64,000 nt of DNA from Candidatus Peribacteria bacterium RIFOXYB1_FULL_54_35. Its GTDB lineage: Bacteria > Patescibacteriota > Gracilibacteria > Peribacterales > Peribacteraceae. A program made the position numbers and the translations under genes. The stretch's first letter is position 1, and each line of letters starts with the position of its first letter. Positions 1 through 7,918 of this stretch are shown piece by piece. The notes under the pieces are model-generated. The model was given only the letters and a program-made list of their open reading frames with translations. It had not been told where the DNA came from and searched no databases. The stretch lies in the NCBI GenBank assembly GCA_001787755.1, contig MFYJ01000014.1, positions 1-64,000 on the forward strand, given 5' to 3'.

Positions 1-65
1 ATCACCGCCAGACTTCCCTCGAAGAGCAGACAGAACTGTTGCTCGATCTGGTGGCAGATTTGTAA
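1..65 (+). CDS. C-terminal end of an unidentified protein (partial)
   Basis: Reading from base 3, about 20 codons run to a TAA at 63-65 (HRQTSLEEQTELLLDLVADL). The residue mix (acidic, Leu-rich, helical) looks like a real C-terminus, whereas the other two forward frames read on into low-quality sequence. The gene enters from outside the window, so its identity cannot be judged. It converges on gltX. Confidence 0.4.
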   Translation, partial: HRQTSLEEQTELLLDLVADL

Positions 66-275
66 CATTACCCTTTAGAAAAAGTGCCGCACCCTTCAAT
101 GTATTCAGGGTAAAAAAAGCGGCCAAAAATGAACTCGCTTTACGGCACAGAAGATAGTTCAAGCGGCAGCAGCGCCGTCACGCTCGAACAGCATTTTTGG
201 CCATAGAAGGTTTGAAGGAAGAAAGAAGCCTGCAGGCAAACATGCCTGCGTGCCGAGGCTGTAGTAGTGTTACTT
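66..275. other. Intergenic region with two inverted repeats
   Basis: This 210-base gap separates the partial gene from convergent gltX. It holds an 11-base perfect inverted repeat, GGCCAAAAATG at 121-131 and CATTTTTGGCC at 192-202, 60 bases apart. It also holds a tight hairpin GCAGGCA-AACA-TGCCTGC at 232-249. On the minus strand that hairpin is followed by a T-rich stretch and is a candidate gltX terminator. No convincing ORF was seen. Confidence 0.5.
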
Positions 276-1814
276 TCAGGCAAGAGTTTTTAGGGCTTTT
301 TTGAGCCGCTTCAGTGTCTCCTCCTTCCCCAGTACTTCCGCCACCTCAAAGGCACCGGGGCTGTACGACAGGCCCGTGAGGATTGCCCGCAGCGGCCAGA
401 GATATTGGCCTTTATTCAGACAAGTGGATAGATCAATCGTATCTCTAGATCCGGTTGCAAATAGACCAATATTTGATGATTTGAGAACGTTGGAAATTAC
501 TTCTTCTCGCCATTCTTCACGAGGTATTGAAGATAGACTATCTATTAGAAATTTAAGGATTGTTGGCAGGAGATCGGGGGTCACGTTCTGCTTCTTGTTC
601 GCGATGAGCGCGGTATCAGATGTTGGTGGTTCGTAGAAGTACGAGAGCATCTGTGGAGCTTCGTGGAAGAAGGTAACACGCTCCTGGATAAGGGCTGCTT
701 TCTTTGTAAATTCCGCATCATCTGCAGCTGCCGGGTACTGCTTCGCCACAACCGGACGGATGCTCTCTGCAAATTCCTCAAGTGGTATTTTGCGCATCCA
801 CTGGCCCTGGAGCCAGTCCAGTTTCTCGGTATCGAACACTGCGCCGCCCTTCTGCACGCGCTCAAGACTGAAACTTTTGATCAGCTCTTTGAGCGAGAAA
901 ATTTCCTCGGTGCCTCCGGGATTCCACCCGAGCAGTGCGAGGAAGTTGATCATGGCTTCCGGAAGGTAGCCTTTCTCGATAAAATCGGATGCAGAGGCAT
1001 CCCCTTGCCGCTTGCTCAGTTTCCCGCCTCCTTTGTTGAGCAGGAGTGGGACATGCGCGAACTTCGGCGGATTCCATCCAAACGCTTCGTAGAGCAGGAG
1101 ATGCTTGGGGAGCGAGGGAAGCCACTCTTCCCCCCGAAGAACGAGATCCACTTCCATCAGGTGGTCGTCCACCACATTGGCCAGATGGTACGTGGGGAAG
1201 CCGTCGCTCTTGAGGAGCACGGTGTCATCCACTGTAGAACTTTTGAATTCCACCTTCCCGCGGATCTCATCATTCGCGATGAACGTGCGGCTCTCCGGCA
1301 CTTTGAGCCGGATCACGTACGGATCACTCGCCGCGATCTTCTTTTGCACTTCCTTCCCGTCCATCGTGAGGGAGTTACGCATGCGCATGCGCACGGAGAG
1401 ATCGTACTTCGGGGCGGGGTTTCCTGCTCTCTGCTCTTCCTCGCGCATGCGGTCGAGCTCTTCTTTCGTATCAAATGCGGAGTATGCGTGGCCGGACTGC
1501 AGGAGTTTCTGTGCATACTCTCTGTAGAGTTTGAGACGTTTGGACTGGATATACGGCCCCTTGTCCCCCTGTTCAATTGGGTTTCCGTTCGTACTGAATC
1601 CTGTGAGCCCCTCATCTGGTTCCAGCCCCGCCCACCGGAGCGTTTTCACGATGTTTTCCACCGCTCCTTCCACACTTCGTTCCTGGTCTGTATCTTCAAT
1701 GCGCAGAATGAACGTTCCGCCCGTTTGCTTGGCAAGCAGGAAGTTGTAGAGGGCGGTGCGCAGGCCTCCCACGTGGAGCATGCCGGTGGGGGAGGGAGGA
1801 AAGCGGGTGCGCAT
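276..1814 (-). CDS. gltX: Glutamyl-tRNA synthetase
   Basis: Class I aminoacyl-tRNA synthetase that charges tRNA with glutamate in the cytoplasm. The N-terminus RFPPSPTGMLHVGGLRTALY carries the HIGH-type motif (HVGG), and KLSKRQGDAS near residues 265-275 is the KMSKS-type loop. The length (512 aa) is slightly above the usual 465-500. A GTG directly precedes the chosen ATG; I prefer the ATG because a -10-like TATCCT (1822-1827, minus) ends exactly 7 bases before it. It is divergent from the LpxC-like gene. Whether the enzyme is discriminating cannot be told here. Confidence 0.96.
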   Translation of the reverse strand: MRTRFPPSPTGMLHVGGLRTALYNFLLAKQTGGTFILRIEDTDQERSVEGAVENIVKTLRWAGLEPDEGLTGFSTNGNPIEQGDKGPYIQSKRLKLYREYAQKLLQSGHAYSAFDTKEELDRMREEEQRAGNPAPKYDLSVRMRMRNSLTMDGKEVQKKIAASDPYVIRLKVPESRTFIANDEIRGKVEFKSSTVDDTVLLKSDGFPTYHLANVVDDHLMEVDLVLRGEEWLPSLPKHLLLYEAFGWNPPKFAHVPLLLNKGGGKLSKRQGDASASDFIEKGYLPEAMINFLALLGWNPGGTEEIFSLKELIKSFSLERVQKGGAVFDTEKLDWLQGQWMRKIPLEEFAESIRPVVAKQYPAAADDAEFTKKAALIQERVTFFHEAPQMLSYFYEPPTSDTALIANKKQNVTPDLLPTILKFLIDSLSSIPREEWREEVISNVLKSSNIGLFATGSRDTIDLSTCLNKGQYLWPLRAILTGLSYSPGAFEVAEVLGKEETLKRLKKALKTLA

Positions 1815-1821
1815 CACGGGT

Positions 1822-1827
1822 AGGATA
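1822..1827 (-). promoter_or_regulatory. -10-like hexamer 7 nt before gltX start
   Basis: TATCCT on the minus strand is followed by ACCCGTG and the ATG. No Shine-Dalgarno-like purine run lies in between. It is one of many such sites in the window (see findings). Confidence 0.5.
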
Positions 1828-1905
1828 CGTTCTCTTACGGGCTAAGGAAATATTGCTCTTCTTTTTCTTTACGCGGTATGGTGGCACGCAGAAACTGCCC
1901 ACCTC

Positions 1906-3009
1906 ATGGAGGTTCTTCGTGGTGGAGCACTGGCTCATTTTCATCCGGATCGTATTTCGGACGAAGATACACTCCCCGTACCGGAGCATTTCCATGATGG
2001 GAGTCTGGGCATCCGTTCCAATCTCCAGTACACGTTGAGACGCGCAGCGGGTCTCGGCATGCGCCGTTCCACGTTCTGGAATTCTCCCATCGACGTACAG
2101 CTCCTTCCGCATCGCAGGAGGGAGGCGCCTTCTTCTGTGAGCGTGGACGGGCATCTTGTTCCCTGTACTATCGGGAATGTACGGACACAACTCCATAACA
2201 TTGCAGTGACGGATGGAGAGGCGGGGGCCAGCATTCTCGAACACCCCAATGCTGTGCAAACTGCGCTGGGTGTAGATATGGATATCCGGGTTTCTACATT
2301 TGGAGATTCGCCCCTGCGTCCAGTACTGCAGAGGTGTGGTCTGGTTTCCCGGAGCGTGAGTCTCCCCACCAACGCCGATTGCAACCAGCCGTATCTCGTG
2401 GCGCTCCGCGACAACCTTGTTTCCGTCGGGCGTGCCCATCATGTGACAGTGAATGAGCCTGTCGGTTTCCGGTTCGGGGGAGGATCGTACATCCTTCTGG
2501 AACCCGACGAAGGAGGGCATAAGCTCATTGTTGACCATCAGATTGAGTATCCGGACATCCCGCCGCTCGGGAATCAGAGGATGAGAGTGGCAATGACGCC
2601 TGAATTTTTCAGCTTCATCGCCGCAGCCCGCACGCCTGCCATGCGCGCCCGTGCCGGCATTCTCAGCACGATCCGGCATCTTGGCATGAGCAGGTTCCCA
2701 TACACGTCGCTGGGGCTTTCGAATGTGGTGCTTGTGACGAAGAGAGGCGTGCAGAATCCCAATGAGAAATATGTGGTTAATGGCAGGAACTACGAGCCCA
2801 TGTGCCACGAGCTCATCGACAGGATCGGGTGGTTGAAATTCATCGAGACGGAATTCGGGGGGAGGTTCGTCGGCAAAATTACACTGTGCAGGGCCAACCA
2901 TGACCGCGAGATAGAGGCGGCGCGGGCTCTCTGCAAAGGTGATCTCCTCGAGCAGGGATCAGGTGTAGAAAAGTTCATTGATGTGGGGACTCTTGAGAAG
3001 GCAGCCTGA
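1906..3009 (+). CDS. LpxC-like UDP-3-O-acyl-GlcNAc deacetylase family protein
   Basis: Resembles LpxC, the zinc deacetylase that commits lipid A synthesis. Visible family marks are a GLGMRRS segment like the GVGLHSG strand near residues 49-55, ILEHPNAVQTALGV at 110-123 with the Glu-His pair (E112, H113) of the active site, CHELIDRIG at 300-308 (H301, D305 as zinc ligands) and NHDREI at 331-336 (H332 as catalytic His). All key residues are therefore kept. The first roughly 42 residues are an extension unlike LpxC. No other lpx gene is in the window, so the substrate may not be lipid A. The reading frame opens just upstream without another ATG, so ATG 1906 is the only simple start. Confidence 0.72.
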   Translation: MEVLRGGALAHFHPDRISDEDTLPVPEHFHDGSLGIRSNLQYTLRRAAGLGMRRSTFWNSPIDVQLLPHRRREAPSSVSVDGHLVPCTIGNVRTQLHNIAVTDGEAGASILEHPNAVQTALGVDMDIRVSTFGDSPLRPVLQRCGLVSRSVSLPTNADCNQPYLVALRDNLVSVGRAHHVTVNEPVGFRFGGGSYILLEPDEGGHKLIVDHQIEYPDIPPLGNQRMRVAMTPEFFSFIAAARTPAMRARAGILSTIRHLGMSRFPYTSLGLSNVVLVTKRGVQNPNEKYVVNGRNYEPMCHELIDRIGWLKFIETEFGGRFVGKITLCRANHDREIEAARALCKGDLLEQGSGVEKFIDVGTLEKAA

Positions 3010-3076
3010 CGTGAGAAATAGAAAATCGAAAATGGAAAATGGACAGTAAAAAAGTTTCTCTGGTGGTAGAACCATC

Positions 3077-3093
3077 CTGGCTTAGGAAGCCAG
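3077..3093. terminator. Hairpin between convergent genes
   Basis: CTGGCTT-AGG-AAGCCAG, a 7-bp stem with a 3-base loop between the LpxC-like gene and the cyclophilin gene. It could act on either strand. The T-run after it is weak. Confidence 0.5.
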
Positions 3094-3100
3094 TGTTTCA

Positions 3101-3877
3101 CTATTCTTCGTCTTCCTCAGAGACAATCACACTGAATGTCACATCCTCCACCGGCTTGTCGTTCGCACTGCGTTCCACTGCCGTGATTGCGTCTACGATG
3201 TCTATGCCCTCTGTCACCTTCCCAAAGACCGTGTGCTTTCCTTCCAGCCATGGGGTGCCCTCTTTGCGCTGGATGATGAAAAACTGACTTCCATTCGTAT
3301 TCGGGCCGCGGTTTGCCATCGCGAGATACCCGTAGTCCATGGGGAGGGACTGCAAGTTACTGTTGTAGCGGTAGCCGGTCATTTCGTAGTAATCCTTGAG
3401 CGAGGCTTCGGCTAGCTGCTCGGGGAGCGCCTGATCTTGCACTTCATCCTTCAGCATGCGCTCGTGCAGGCCGTAACTCTCTGCATTGATTTCATCTTCG
3501 AACGTGTTGCCAAACACGCTGCGGCCGCCGGTACCATTGCCGTTCGGATCTCCCCCCTGAATCATGAAGCCGGGGATGACGCGGTGAAAAATAAGATTGT
3601 CGTAATACCCTTCCTGCGCGAGAGCAATGAAGTTGGTGACTGTCTTGGGGGCCGCATCGGCATCCAGTTCCACCGTGATATCTCCCAGCGATGTGCTGAT
3701 GACTGCCGTGTGCTTGCCGCTGAGAATTTCACCCTGGTATTCCATAGTTGTTTCCTGCTCAATCTGTTCTTCTGGTTCCGGTGCAGGCTCTTGTTCCTTG
3801 GAACATCCTGCGAGCATAACCAGCGCAAACAGCGGGATAAGGAAAAGATAGAGGCTTTGCTTCTTTTGGATACGCAT
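3101..3877 (-). CDS. Cyclophilin-type peptidyl-prolyl isomerase, lipoprotein
   Basis: Peptidyl-prolyl cis-trans isomerase predicted to be anchored outside the membrane. The N-terminus is basic and then hydrophobic, ending in a lipobox LAGC with Cys25. An acidic linker (QEPAPEPEEQIEQE) follows, then the cyclophilin fold from about residue 55. Family blocks seen are FIALAQEGYYDNLIFHRVIP, GFMIQGGDPNGNGTGG and GPNTNGSQFFI. An insertion of about 40 residues sits between FEDEINAES and AMANRGPNTNG. TAACCT lies 11 bases before the ATG. Likely role: folding of exported proteins. Confidence 0.9.
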   Translation of the reverse strand: MRIQKKQSLYLFLIPLFALVMLAGCSKEQEPAPEPEEQIEQETTMEYQGEILSGKHTAVISTSLGDITVELDADAAPKTVTNFIALAQEGYYDNLIFHRVIPGFMIQGGDPNGNGTGGRSVFGNTFEDEINAESYGLHERMLKDEVQDQALPEQLAEASLKDYYEMTGYRYNSNLQSLPMDYGYLAMANRGPNTNGSQFFIIQRKEGTPWLEGKHTVFGKVTEGIDIVDAITAVERSANDKPVEDVTFSVIVSEEDEE

Positions 3878-3909
3878 AACGCCCGCGAAGGTTAGTGAGA
3901 ACCCAGTGC

Positions 3910-4950
3910 CTATGCAAGGAACTTAGAGAGTATTTTAGCGATCTGTAAAGAGGCCTCTTGGGAGAAGAGGGTTCTCATGCTCTCAGACATCGATTCGCGC
4001 ATATTCCTGTCTTGGAGACACTTCTTGACAAGTGGAACAATTTTATTGTCTAGCTCACTTTGGTCCAGAAGAATGCATCCTCCGCCCATGGCTGCCCTTT
4101 TGGCATTAGCCTGTTGGTGGTCGTGTCCAACCCCACGAAGAGGAACCACAATCGTCGGGATGCCATTCGCAGCCAGTTCACTGAGTGCATTCGCGCCGGC
4201 CCGGCTGAGCGCGAGGCTGGCAATCGCGTAGAGATGTGGCAATTCTCCATACACGAATTCCCGCCGGAAGTACCGAGTGTCTGCTACTGATACTCCGGCT
4301 TTCCCGTGACCGGTAAGATGAATAACATCACAAACTTCAAGGAGTTCCTGCATGTGTGCTCTGAGAGCTTCGTTGAGTGCCTGCGCCCCCTGGCTGCCTC
4401 CCATGACCAGAAGTACCGGTCTTTTCCCTGAGAATTCTGTGATGCGCAAACCCTCTTCGGCTCTGCCCCGCACCGTTTCCTGGCGGATGGGATTCCCCGT
4501 ATGGACATGCCGTCGATCAGTTTCCTCTGATGGGAATCCTGTGCAGATTGTTGCCGCCCATCTCCCCACAATGCGGTTGGCGTACCCGCTCACAGCATCT
4601 GATTCATGGAGGACGATGGGGATACCTCTTCTTTTTGCAGCCAGACAGACTGGCACGCTCACGTGTCCTCCTTTACTGAAGACAACAGAAGGTTTCCATT
4701 CAGAGAGAAGTGCAGACGCCTGCCTGTATGCCCGTAAAAATTTCCAGGGAAAGGACAGCGAGAAGCGCGGCGAATCTATGGTGGAGAACGCACATCTGTT
4801 CTGCTCCAGATAGTCCATCTCCGTTTGCTTCGGGAGACAGACGAAATGACACTTCACTTCCGGCATGAGATGCACCAACTGCTGCATAACAGCAAGAGAA
4901 GGGGCAATGTGCCCGATGGATGCGCCGCCAACGAAGAGAACGTGTGCCAT
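3910..4950 (-). CDS. murG: UDP-GlcNAc:lipid II precursor transferase MurG
   Basis: Family-28 glycosyltransferase that adds GlcNAc to undecaprenyl-PP-MurNAc-pentapeptide (lipid I to lipid II) on the inner membrane face. Marks are the N-terminal HVLFVGGASIGHIAPSLAV glycine-rich loop, SKGGHVSVPVCLAA, and the donor-binding LLVMGGSQGAQALNEAL. The length of 346 aa is normal. GTG then ATG occur in tandem; TACCTT (4959-4964) ends 8 bases before the ATG, which I choose. It lies just downstream of the ftsW-type gene in the same direction (16-base gap), the classical division and cell-wall neighbourhood. Confidence 0.93.
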   Translation of the reverse strand: MAHVLFVGGASIGHIAPSLAVMQQLVHLMPEVKCHFVCLPKQTEMDYLEQNRCAFSTIDSPRFSLSFPWKFLRAYRQASALLSEWKPSVVFSKGGHVSVPVCLAAKRRGIPIVLHESDAVSGYANRIVGRWAATICTGFPSEETDRRHVHTGNPIRQETVRGRAEEGLRITEFSGKRPVLLVMGGSQGAQALNEALRAHMQELLEVCDVIHLTGHGKAGVSVADTRYFRREFVYGELPHLYAIASLALSRAGANALSELAANGIPTIVVPLRGVGHDHQQANAKRAAMGGGCILLDQSELDNKIVPLVKKCLQDRNMRESMSESMRTLFSQEASLQIAKILSKFLA

Positions 4951-4965
4951 CACTTTGAAAGGTAA

Positions 4966-6153
4966 CTATCTTGTAGCCATTTTCCTCGCATGTCTCCGGG
5001 AGTGCCTTGCGCGGCTCGTTTCATACACAGAGTGCGATGAGATATTGAGCAGTATGCCAACAGCCATGAGATTTGCGAGGAGAGAGGAGCCGCCGTAGCT
5101 GATGAAGGGGAGGGTAAGCCCCGTGAGGGGGAAGAGAGAGAGATTCACCCCGATGTTGAGTATCGTTTGGACTGCAATCCATGTTGTGATGCCTGTTGCC
5201 ACGAGGAATCCAAAGCGATCCGGAGCCTCCTGCCCGATCTGGTACCCGCGCCAGATGAGGATGCCAAACATTCCGATAATGATGAGCAGGCGCAGGAAGC
5301 CGAGCTCCTCTGCCATTGCCGAGAAAATCATGTCTGCCTGTACCTCGGGAAGGTACCCGAATTTCTGAATGGATTTCCCATATCCCACTCCAAAGACGCC
5401 TCCGCTGCCCACGGCAATGAGTGCCTGTTTGATCTGGAACCCGATTGTTTCGGCGATCGCGGGATCATCGGGTCGCAGGAAGGCACGGAAGCGGTTCCGT
5501 ATGTACTCTTTTTCGAGGATGATTGGCAGTCCCATGATTGCTGCGATCCCCCCCCCAAGAACGACATGGAAGATGTTTCCGCCTGCGACAAAGAACATGA
5601 CGACTGCAATGGCTGAGAGCACAAGGAATGATCCAAGGTCCGGCTGGAGCGCGACGAGAATGGTCGCAAGCAGGAGCACGCTCGCGAATGGAATGAATCC
5701 TTCTTTCCATGTTCCTATCAACTGCTCACGCTTCTGGAGCCAGATTGCGAGGTAGAAAATCAGTGTGAGTTTCAGGAATTCCGAGGGTTGTATGGAAGGG
5801 ATGAACCCGATACGTATCCAGCTGCTGGCGGTTCCGTACCCTGCGTTGATGCCGGGGATGAATACTCCTATGAGGAGCAGGAGCGTTGCTCCGAAGAGAG
5901 GGAGGGCAAGTCTTTCCCACATACGGTAAGGAATCACGGCAGTGAGACCCATGGCTATAAGGGCCACCACCACATGGATGAAGCTGCGCCAGAGGTAGAA
6001 AGAATTGCTCGGTGTTTCCTGGATGCCCTGGTTCACGAGCCGGCTCGTGATCTGGTAACTTTCAAACACACTGACGCTTGCGATCATGGCGAGACCGAAG
6101 AATGTCAGAACAACCGTGATGCCGAGGAGCAGAAGGTCCATCCGGCGGAACAT
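4966..6153 (-). CDS. ftsW: FtsW/RodA/SpoVE-family peptidoglycan polymerase
   Basis: SEDS-family polytopic membrane protein that polymerises lipid II with a partner class B PBP. About 10 hydrophobic segments are visible. Family motifs are SWIRIGFIPSIQPSEFLKL, the PDLGSFLVL block, KQALIAVGSGGVFGVGYGKS and the C-terminal LTLPFISYGGSSLLANL. It sits directly upstream of murG, which favours FtsW over RodA. The tail is short and basic (RARHSRRHARK), on the cytoplasmic side. No partner PBP is in the window. Confidence 0.9.
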   Translation of the reverse strand: MFRRMDLLLLGITVVLTFFGLAMIASVSVFESYQITSRLVNQGIQETPSNSFYLWRSFIHVVVALIAMGLTAVIPYRMWERLALPLFGATLLLLIGVFIPGINAGYGTASSWIRIGFIPSIQPSEFLKLTLIFYLAIWLQKREQLIGTWKEGFIPFASVLLLATILVALQPDLGSFLVLSAIAVVMFFVAGGNIFHVVLGGGIAAIMGLPIILEKEYIRNRFRAFLRPDDPAIAETIGFQIKQALIAVGSGGVFGVGYGKSIQKFGYLPEVQADMIFSAMAEELGFLRLLIIIGMFGILIWRGYQIGQEAPDRFGFLVATGITTWIAVQTILNIGVNLSLFPLTGLTLPFISYGGSSLLANLMAVGILLNISSHSVYETSRARHSRRHARKMATR

Positions 6154-6224
6154 TTACGCAGAGTGGAAGAAAGGTGCCGGCACTGGGAGGAGTCCGGACA
6201 CGGGCTGAGAGCATAGCAGATTTC

Positions 6225-7121
6225 TCATCTGGCATGTTCTTTTGCCTCCGCAATTCCCTGTAAGAATGCTCTCCGGTGCTGTGATGCAAAAGATGCTGGG
6301 GAGAGAGCAATGAGCAACCGAAAAATCAGGCGTTTCCACCAGGGGGGCAACCGGTCTATTCCAGGAACTTTTTTATTCAGTTCTGCGATGGATTTGCCCA
6401 GCGTTTTCATCCGTTCCAAGGATTCCTCCAGTGTGATTCGATGATGGTGGAGAGCTTTTGCAGTGTCGTTGTAGAACACCCGTACTCCGGCTTTGCGGAG
6501 ACGCACGCCCCACTCTATATCCTCCCACCCGTAGAGGGTGGCGTCTTCCCGGAACGGAATATCTTTTGCCACGGCAGTCGGAAGACTGATGTGGCTGGTG
6601 TAGGTGAAACGGTGCTGAGTTTTCTCGGGGATGAATCCCATAGCATATGGTTGCAGTTGCGGGTACTTAAACTGCCAGCCCGATTTCTCAAGCCAGCGCA
6701 TGACCGGCGTGATGCTCAGGGCGGGGTCCCATGTGGTGTAGCCCAGAACGGCAGTGGTTCCGTGGTGGGCATACTCATCGCTCGCTGCAAAACTGTGAAT
6801 GACAAGATGTGCTTCACATGCATCTTCCTGCAGGAAAATGTCGTCGCCAAGGAAGAGACAAGTGGGTGCCTTTGCTTCCTCTACCCCACGATTTCGTGCC
6901 GTGCCCTGGTGTGCTTTGCTTATCTCCAGGAATTTTACCGGCATGCGCCAGGAAGGAGCATCGAAAAGTTTGGCAGTGCTGTCATCGTGGCCGTCGCTCA
7001 CGACGATCACCTCTATTTTGTCCATAGCGGTTTGCTTCTCCAGGTGCCGGATGCACTGCTTCAGAATATCGGCACGTCTGTGCGTGGGGATGACAACCGA
7101 AAGTTCAGGCAGAGAATGCAT
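6225..7121 (-). CDS. Family-2 glycosyltransferase
   Basis: GT-A fold transferase. The N-terminus LSVVIPTHRRADILKQCIRH, then VIVVSDGHDDST and the FLGDDIFL stretch holding the DxD-like acidic pair, are typical of GT2. WEDIEWGVRLRKAG near residue 200 is the usual acceptor-site ED motif. No clear transmembrane segment, so probably cytoplasmic or peripheral. Acceptor unknown. It is divergent from tsaB; a palindromic CTATCATAG at 7143-7151 lies between the two starts. Confidence 0.85.
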   Translation of the reverse strand: MHSLPELSVVIPTHRRADILKQCIRHLEKQTAMDKIEVIVVSDGHDDSTAKLFDAPSWRMPVKFLEISKAHQGTARNRGVEEAKAPTCLFLGDDIFLQEDACEAHLVIHSFAASDEYAHHGTTAVLGYTTWDPALSITPVMRWLEKSGWQFKYPQLQPYAMGFIPEKTQHRFTYTSHISLPTAVAKDIPFREDATLYGWEDIEWGVRLRKAGVRVFYNDTAKALHHHRITLEESLERMKTLGKSIAELNKKVPGIDRLPPWWKRLIFRLLIALSPASFASQHRRAFLQGIAEAKEHAR

Positions 7122-7161
7122 GCTATGTAAGGGGTCGTTGCCCTATCATAGCGGCCTTCCT

Positions 7162-7773
7162 ATGAATTGTCTGTTCTTCGATATCGCAAGCCACTGCGCA
7201 ACCTTTGCTGTCGTTTCGGAGAACCATGTTTTGATTTTGAAGGAAGTCGACGCTGTCGTTCGTGATGATGAACTGCCGATTCTTGTGGAAGGTGTTCTCC
7301 AAGAGGCAGCACTCTCTATGCAAGATCTTACGCATGTTGCATGTGTCACAGGCCCGGGCGGTTTTACCAGTCTGCGGGTTGCCGTGACGTATGCCAATGT
7401 TCTCTCTGATCAGCTGGATATTCCTCTTGCCGGACTCACACTCGCGGATTTGTTCAGTGCGAGATGCTCTGACAGCAGTGCCATATGGATACACTCAACG
7501 AAACGGCAGGAGGTATTCGTCCGAGGGGTGAGCGAGGAATCTGATCACTGGTCCTGGCCGGCTCCCGTGCACCTCTCTCTCGATGCAGCGCTGGAGGGTA
7601 TGGCATCTTCTGTATGGTGTGGAGAACTCATCGAGTCTCACCGGCAAGCTGTGGTGGAAAAGGGGATGAGAGAGGCGGTTCTGGAACCTCTCACTGAGGC
7701 ACTTCCTCCATTCCTCACTTCTTTGGCATATGCAAAAGCACCGGTTGTGCCATGGTATGGTCGCAACTGGTAG
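7162..7773 (+). CDS. tsaB: tRNA threonylcarbamoyladenosine biosynthesis protein TsaB
   Basis: Partner of TsaD in making the t6A37 base of ANN-decoding tRNAs. The ASKHA-type N-terminus is MNCLFFDIASHCATFAV, and VTGPGGFTSLRVAVTYANVL near residues 64-83 matches the TsaB GPGSFTGLR block. Length 203 aa is typical. The open frame extends upstream, but that part overlaps the divergent glycosyltransferase and has no family similarity. TATCAT ends 12 bases before the ATG. tsaD and tsaE are not in the window. Confidence 0.88.
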   Translation: MNCLFFDIASHCATFAVVSENHVLILKEVDAVVRDDELPILVEGVLQEAALSMQDLTHVACVTGPGGFTSLRVAVTYANVLSDQLDIPLAGLTLADLFSARCSDSSAIWIHSTKRQEVFVRGVSEESDHWSWPAPVHLSLDAALEGMASSVWCGELIESHRQAVVEKGMREAVLEPLTEALPPFLTSLAYAKAPVVPWYGRNW

Positions 7774-7905
7774 CTCCTTGCTCCTTTTCTGCCGCACGCA
7801 GATCTGGTGGTGCAGCTTGATCGCAGACAATTATCTGTGTTTCTGCGATTATACAATAATTTTAATTTGATGGAAATTGGCATCGAGGCAGGCGCATCAC
7901 TCTGC

Positions 7906-7911
7906 TATTCT
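7906..7911 (+). promoter_or_regulatory. -10-like hexamer 7 nt before secA start
   Basis: TATTCT, then TGCACAA, then ATG. No purine-rich Shine-Dalgarno site is present in the 7-base leader, so a secA mRNA starting here would be leaderless. Confidence 0.5.
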
Positions 7912-7918
7912 TGCACAA

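Noticed and set aside
663-1823. Long plus-strand open frame opposite gltX
   Set aside because: It mirrors a certain gltX gene; its translation shows no family and only reflects codon bias on the other strand.
1696-2901. Long minus-strand frame opposite the LpxC-like gene
   Set aside because: The plus-strand frame has conserved LpxC active-site motifs; this one has none and also overlaps gltX.
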